A stretch of 64,000 bases of DNA from JBAXPV01 sp037132075. Its GTDB lineage: Bacteria > Bacteroidota > Bacteroidia > Bacteroidales > CAIXZF01. The notes under the pieces were generated by a model. It worked only from the letters and a program-made list of their open reading frames with translations, made no database searches and was not told the origin of the DNA. Positions 61,677 through 64,000 of the stretch are shown in pieces. The stretch spans positions 1-64,000 of the forward strand of contig JBAXPV010000013.1 of assembly GCA_037132075.1 (NCBI GenBank), read 5' to 3'. Numbering within the stretch: position 1 is the first letter of the stretch; the number at the start of each line of letters is the position of its first letter. A program made the position numbers and the translations under genes.

Positions 61677-62216
61677 ATGACTTTGAACCAAATCATCCTT
61701 TTCTCCTTTTTTACAATTGTTGCGATCATTCTTGCTTCAGGATATCTGCGAAAAATTTACCATAAGAAACTCGAAAAGAAAAAAACACTTGTGCCTCAAG
61801 GACCAAGGAAAATTGATTTTGAGCTAAAAGGGGATATCTTCGAACTAAGCAAACTGGCTATTATTCTTGAAGATTTGGAGCGTTACGAAATCCCTGTAAA
61901 AACAATTTTCGAGCTGAACGTAATTATTGAAGAGATTTTTTCTGGCATTGTCACGAGGCATCAAGAAGGAGTGCATGATAATAAAATTATCATCACACTT
62001 ATTCTCGAGCTGGGTCAAATCATGGTATGCATTAAGGACAACAATGATGAATTTGATCCTACCGTGATCCCCGCCATTGATTTAAATGCTCCTATTGAAG
62101 AAATCTCATTCCAGGGTCTGGGTTTTCATATGATCAGGCACCTGGCGGATCAATTGAGTTATCAGAGGCTTGATGGTCAGAACGTTTTATCCCTGAGGAA
62201 AACCTATAAATCCTGA
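61677..62216 (+). CDS. Membrane-anchored anti-sigma-type ATPase-like protein lacking the N-box Asn
   Basis: The protein has 179 residues. One N-terminal membrane helix (about 5-22) is followed by an RsbW/HATPase_c_2-like domain: a helix ELNVIIEEIFSGIVTRHQEG at the N-box place, ICIKDNNDEFDP at the G1 place and FQGLGFHMIRHLADQLSYQRL at the G2 place. The Mg-binding Asn of the N-box (normally xxNIxxH) is replaced (EIFSGIVTRH). The G1 DxG is DNN. ATP hydrolysis is therefore doubtful, while nucleotide or protein binding may persist. Its stop overlaps the next start (TGATG), so it is coupled to the polyferredoxin. Confidence 0.75.
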   Translation: MTLNQIILFSFFTIVAIILASGYLRKIYHKKLEKKKTLVPQGPRKIDFELKGDIFELSKLAIILEDLERYEIPVKTIFELNVIIEEIFSGIVTRHQEGVHDNKIIITLILELGQIMVCIKDNNDEFDPTVIPAIDLNAPIEEISFQGLGFHMIRHLADQLSYQRLDGQNVLSLRKTYKS

Positions 62217-63520
62217 TGAAAAGGTTAAAATTCATAGAGGCACTCCTTCGATGGAAATGGTATCCTGATGTTTTCAGGATCCCATTATTTATAGGCGCTT
62301 TTTACCTCATTTATGCCTTATTATTTGGGGAGCAAGCTGAAGGCAAGAACGCCGGATTATCTGTCATGTGGGTCTTGTTATGGTCCCTTCAACCCATTGT
62401 TTTTATTCTTTTTGGTCGATTCTGGTGTGGGATATGTCCTTTCAGTTCTGCAGGCGACTTGGTTCAAAAAGTGGTTGGCAACGAAATACACCCTCCACTT
62501 TTTATTAAAAAATATGGCGTCTGGTTTGCCTATTCATTCTTCTGTGTGATCCTGGTTATAGAAACTTTGGTGCATATGTCGGGTTCTACTGCGGCTTCCA
62601 GTATTTTATTATTGACTATTTTCACCATGGCCATGATCTCCGGGGCCTTCTTCAAACGGCGGACCTGGTGTCGCTACTTATGTCCGCTTGGAGTCGGCGG
62701 GGGCGTTTTCTCCAGGCTCAGGATCATTAAATTAAGTAAGGATAACAAAATCTGTAATGACTGTAAAGAATTTGAATGCATCCAGGGGACAATAGATTCC
62801 AAAGGCTGCCCCATGGGTTTGTGTGTAAAAAAGCATGACCTGGATGCAGATTGTATCGCATGTGGGAATTGCCTGAAAAATTGCCCCAATGATTCTCCTC
62901 GTATTCAATTACGTTCACCGGTACAAGGCTTCCTTTCCAATGTAAAAATGAACCAGGCAGAGGCAGCGTTTGCGAGTAGTTTTATTGGTTTATCCATTGC
63001 ATTATACCTGATTAAAGACAAACTAGGAGAGATTAACCGGATTTTTGGCTTTGAAAATGACTTATGGAATAGACTCCTTGCCATCAGCATTTTTACCGGT
63101 CTTTCTTTTTTACTCTTTTATTTGTTTAGTTATCTCATGCGGCCAATCACAGGCCAAACACATAAACATAACTTCAGATTTTTTGGGTTCTTTCTGATTC
63201 CTTACATTTATTTCGCATTGTTTAACCTTACTGCGATCCGGGAAGTAATACTGAATGGGGGAAACTTATATTACAATTTTGCCATAGGAATAGGCATGCC
63301 CTTACCAATAACCCTGATTCCCCCATTAATCAGCATCCAGGGTATGCATGTCATTCAAGGTATGGGAATATTGATTGGAAGCATCGTGTCAATTGTTTAT
63401 TGTTTGTATGAGTTAACAAAAGCAATGAACAACAACCAGAGGAATAAAATCATAGCAGTATACAGCGTGTTCCTGGTAATGATTACGGGATTCAGTATTT
63501 ATCTGCTTTTATTTCTATAA
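62216..63520 (+). CDS. NapH/NosR-like membrane polyferredoxin
   Basis: The 434-residue protein has about eight membrane helices. The NapH/NosR cytoplasmic cysteine motifs are present: WCGICPF (Cys71, Cys74) and WCRYLCPLGVGGG (Cys152, Cys156). A ferredoxin-like region follows with Cys180, 183, 188, 198 and 203 and the 4Fe-4S motif CIACGNCLKNCP (213-223). Such proteins move electrons between quinone or ferredoxin and periplasmic reductases. The C-terminal half adds four to five helices not seen in NapH (about 285 residues). No nap, nos or nrf catalytic gene is present. Confidence 0.88.
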   Translation: MKRLKFIEALLRWKWYPDVFRIPLFIGAFYLIYALLFGEQAEGKNAGLSVMWVLLWSLQPIVFILFGRFWCGICPFSSAGDLVQKVVGNEIHPPLFIKKYGVWFAYSFFCVILVIETLVHMSGSTAASSILLLTIFTMAMISGAFFKRRTWCRYLCPLGVGGGVFSRLRIIKLSKDNKICNDCKEFECIQGTIDSKGCPMGLCVKKHDLDADCIACGNCLKNCPNDSPRIQLRSPVQGFLSNVKMNQAEAAFASSFIGLSIALYLIKDKLGEINRIFGFENDLWNRLLAISIFTGLSFLLFYLFSYLMRPITGQTHKHNFRFFGFFLIPYIYFALFNLTAIREVILNGGNLYYNFAIGIGMPLPITLIPPLISIQGMHVIQGMGILIGSIVSIVYCLYELTKAMNNNQRNKIIAVYSVFLVMITGFSIYLLLFL

Positions 63521-63523
63521 TGA

Positions 63524-63996
63524 TCAAATTTGGGTTCTGAAATTTGAAAATACAGACTTCACAAATCTGTTGTTGGAAATAACAGTATTATTGGGGAATC
63601 CAATATTATATTCATTGGCTATTACTGTATTGTATCCGGTATTAGAAAACAGGCAATGTGTGATGACAATATTGTTTGTCGTATCCCTGAAAAGTAAGGT
63701 GCCGGAACTTGTACTACCCGTTAAACTGATGCCTTTGAGCGTTACGTTTTTGCATTTATTGATTCGATCTTAGTGCCAGAGGTATTCATGATCACAAGCG
63801 AACTATCTCCTGAGGCGGATTCAATGGTCACCTTGCTATTCGGGGAAGAGCTTGCAAAGGAGTTGATAGAAACGCTTTCATTATAGGTACCCATAATCCA
63901 ATTTTTTGTTAAAAATAGAACAGGTATAAATGGAAAACTTTACAACATTGTAAAATTTTCAATTAAAAAGGGGAATTTTAGAAATAGTTTGTTCAT
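63524..63996 (-). pseudogene. Frameshifted beta-helix protein fragment at the window edge
   Basis: On the minus strand one frame (about 63939 down to the A-run) reads YNESVSINSFASSSPNSKVTIESASGDSSLVIMNTSGTKIESINAK. The next frame continues as NVTLKGISLTGSTSSGTLLFRDTTNNIVITHCLFSNTG to a TGA at 63524-63526. One missing A in the run at 63747-63751 would join them. A further in-frame stop at 63940-63942 separates a short N-terminal piece starting at ATG 63996. The composition is that of the parallel beta-helix surface proteins. Either it is a decayed gene or the sequence at the contig end has errors. Confidence 0.6.
63525..63546. terminator. Small hairpin between convergent ends
   Basis: CAAATTT (63525-63531) pairs exactly with AAATTTG (63540-63546) around an 8-nt loop. 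It lies 4 bp after the polyferredoxin stop and overlaps the stop of the convergent beta-helix fragment. There is no long T-run, so it is at best a weak bidirectional terminator. Confidence 0.25.
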
Positions 63997-64000
63997 TGTT

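Noticed and set aside
1..64000. Search for tRNA, rRNA, CRISPR arrays, integrases and insertion sequences
   Set aside because: No cloverleaf-like stretch, regular spaced repeat or transposase/integrase reading frame was recognised by eye; a dedicated scan would be needed to exclude small RNAs.

Overview
The window looks like a metagenome-type contig from an anaerobic or facultative member of the Bacteroidota. Indicators are type IX secretion (T9SS) cargo, TonB-dependent receptors, a FISUMP-domain protein, promoters of the TTTG-N19-TAnnTTTG type, few clear Shine-Dalgarno sites and a tungsten-type aldehyde:ferredoxin oxidoreductase. No rRNA, tRNA, CRISPR array, phage or insertion sequence was seen. 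Both ends lie in broken genes for parallel beta-helix surface proteins, which suggests the contig stops in a repetitive gene family.

Layout. (1) 1-6.5 kb: a giant beta-helix/dockerin-like surface protein, then an NTF2-like and a DUF302 protein. (2) 6.5-15.1 kb, minus strand: a TonB-receptor operon (lipoprotein, receptor, T9SS protein). Above it is a five-gene string: Omp28-like thioredoxin-fold protein, ModE-like HTH regulator, protein with a TiaS-like N-terminal motif, S-component-like membrane protein and outer-membrane barrel. A perfect 16-bp palindrome lies between the two. (3) 15.3-24.3 kb, plus strand: a nearly complete leucine/isovalerate degradation operon (both methylcrotonyl-CoA carboxylase subunits, methylglutaconyl-CoA hydratase, 3-oxoacid CoA-transferase A/B, two unlike HMG-CoA-lyase-family proteins and an acyl-CoA dehydrogenase). 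(4) 24.3-43.3 kb: housekeeping and accessory genes, including an LprI-like protein, a decaying glycosidase-like pseudogene, a GT51 transglycosylase, an outer-membrane receptor, a flavodoxin-fold oxidoreductase, P5C dehydrogenase, the tungsten enzyme, a GH3 glycosidase with PA14, MORN and FISUMP proteins, a PepSY-type membrane protein and a TerB-like protein. (5) 43.4-49.0 kb: carA-carB and a DUF4143 ATPase. (6) 49.4-63.5 kb: a redox island.

The redox island is the most unusual part. A seven-heme inner-membrane cytochrome with ImcH-like architecture converges on a minus-strand operon. That operon encodes a periplasmic-binding-protein/H-protein-like fusion, HybA- and HybB/NrfD-like subunits with no hydrogenase catalytic subunit, a second membrane-anchored H-protein-like domain, a c-heme-bearing histidine kinase, an NtrC-type sigma-54 activator and an archaemetzincin. 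Divergent from it are a hybrid histidine kinase, an ATPase-like anchored protein lacking the N-box Asn, and a NapH/NosR-like polyferredoxin. Both H-like domains lack the lipoyl lysine and share a private C-terminal extension. I infer a quinone-linked electron-transfer complex of unknown substrate under redox control; no terminal catalytic subunit is visible.

All calls rest on reading the sequence and on family knowledge. No database search was run.
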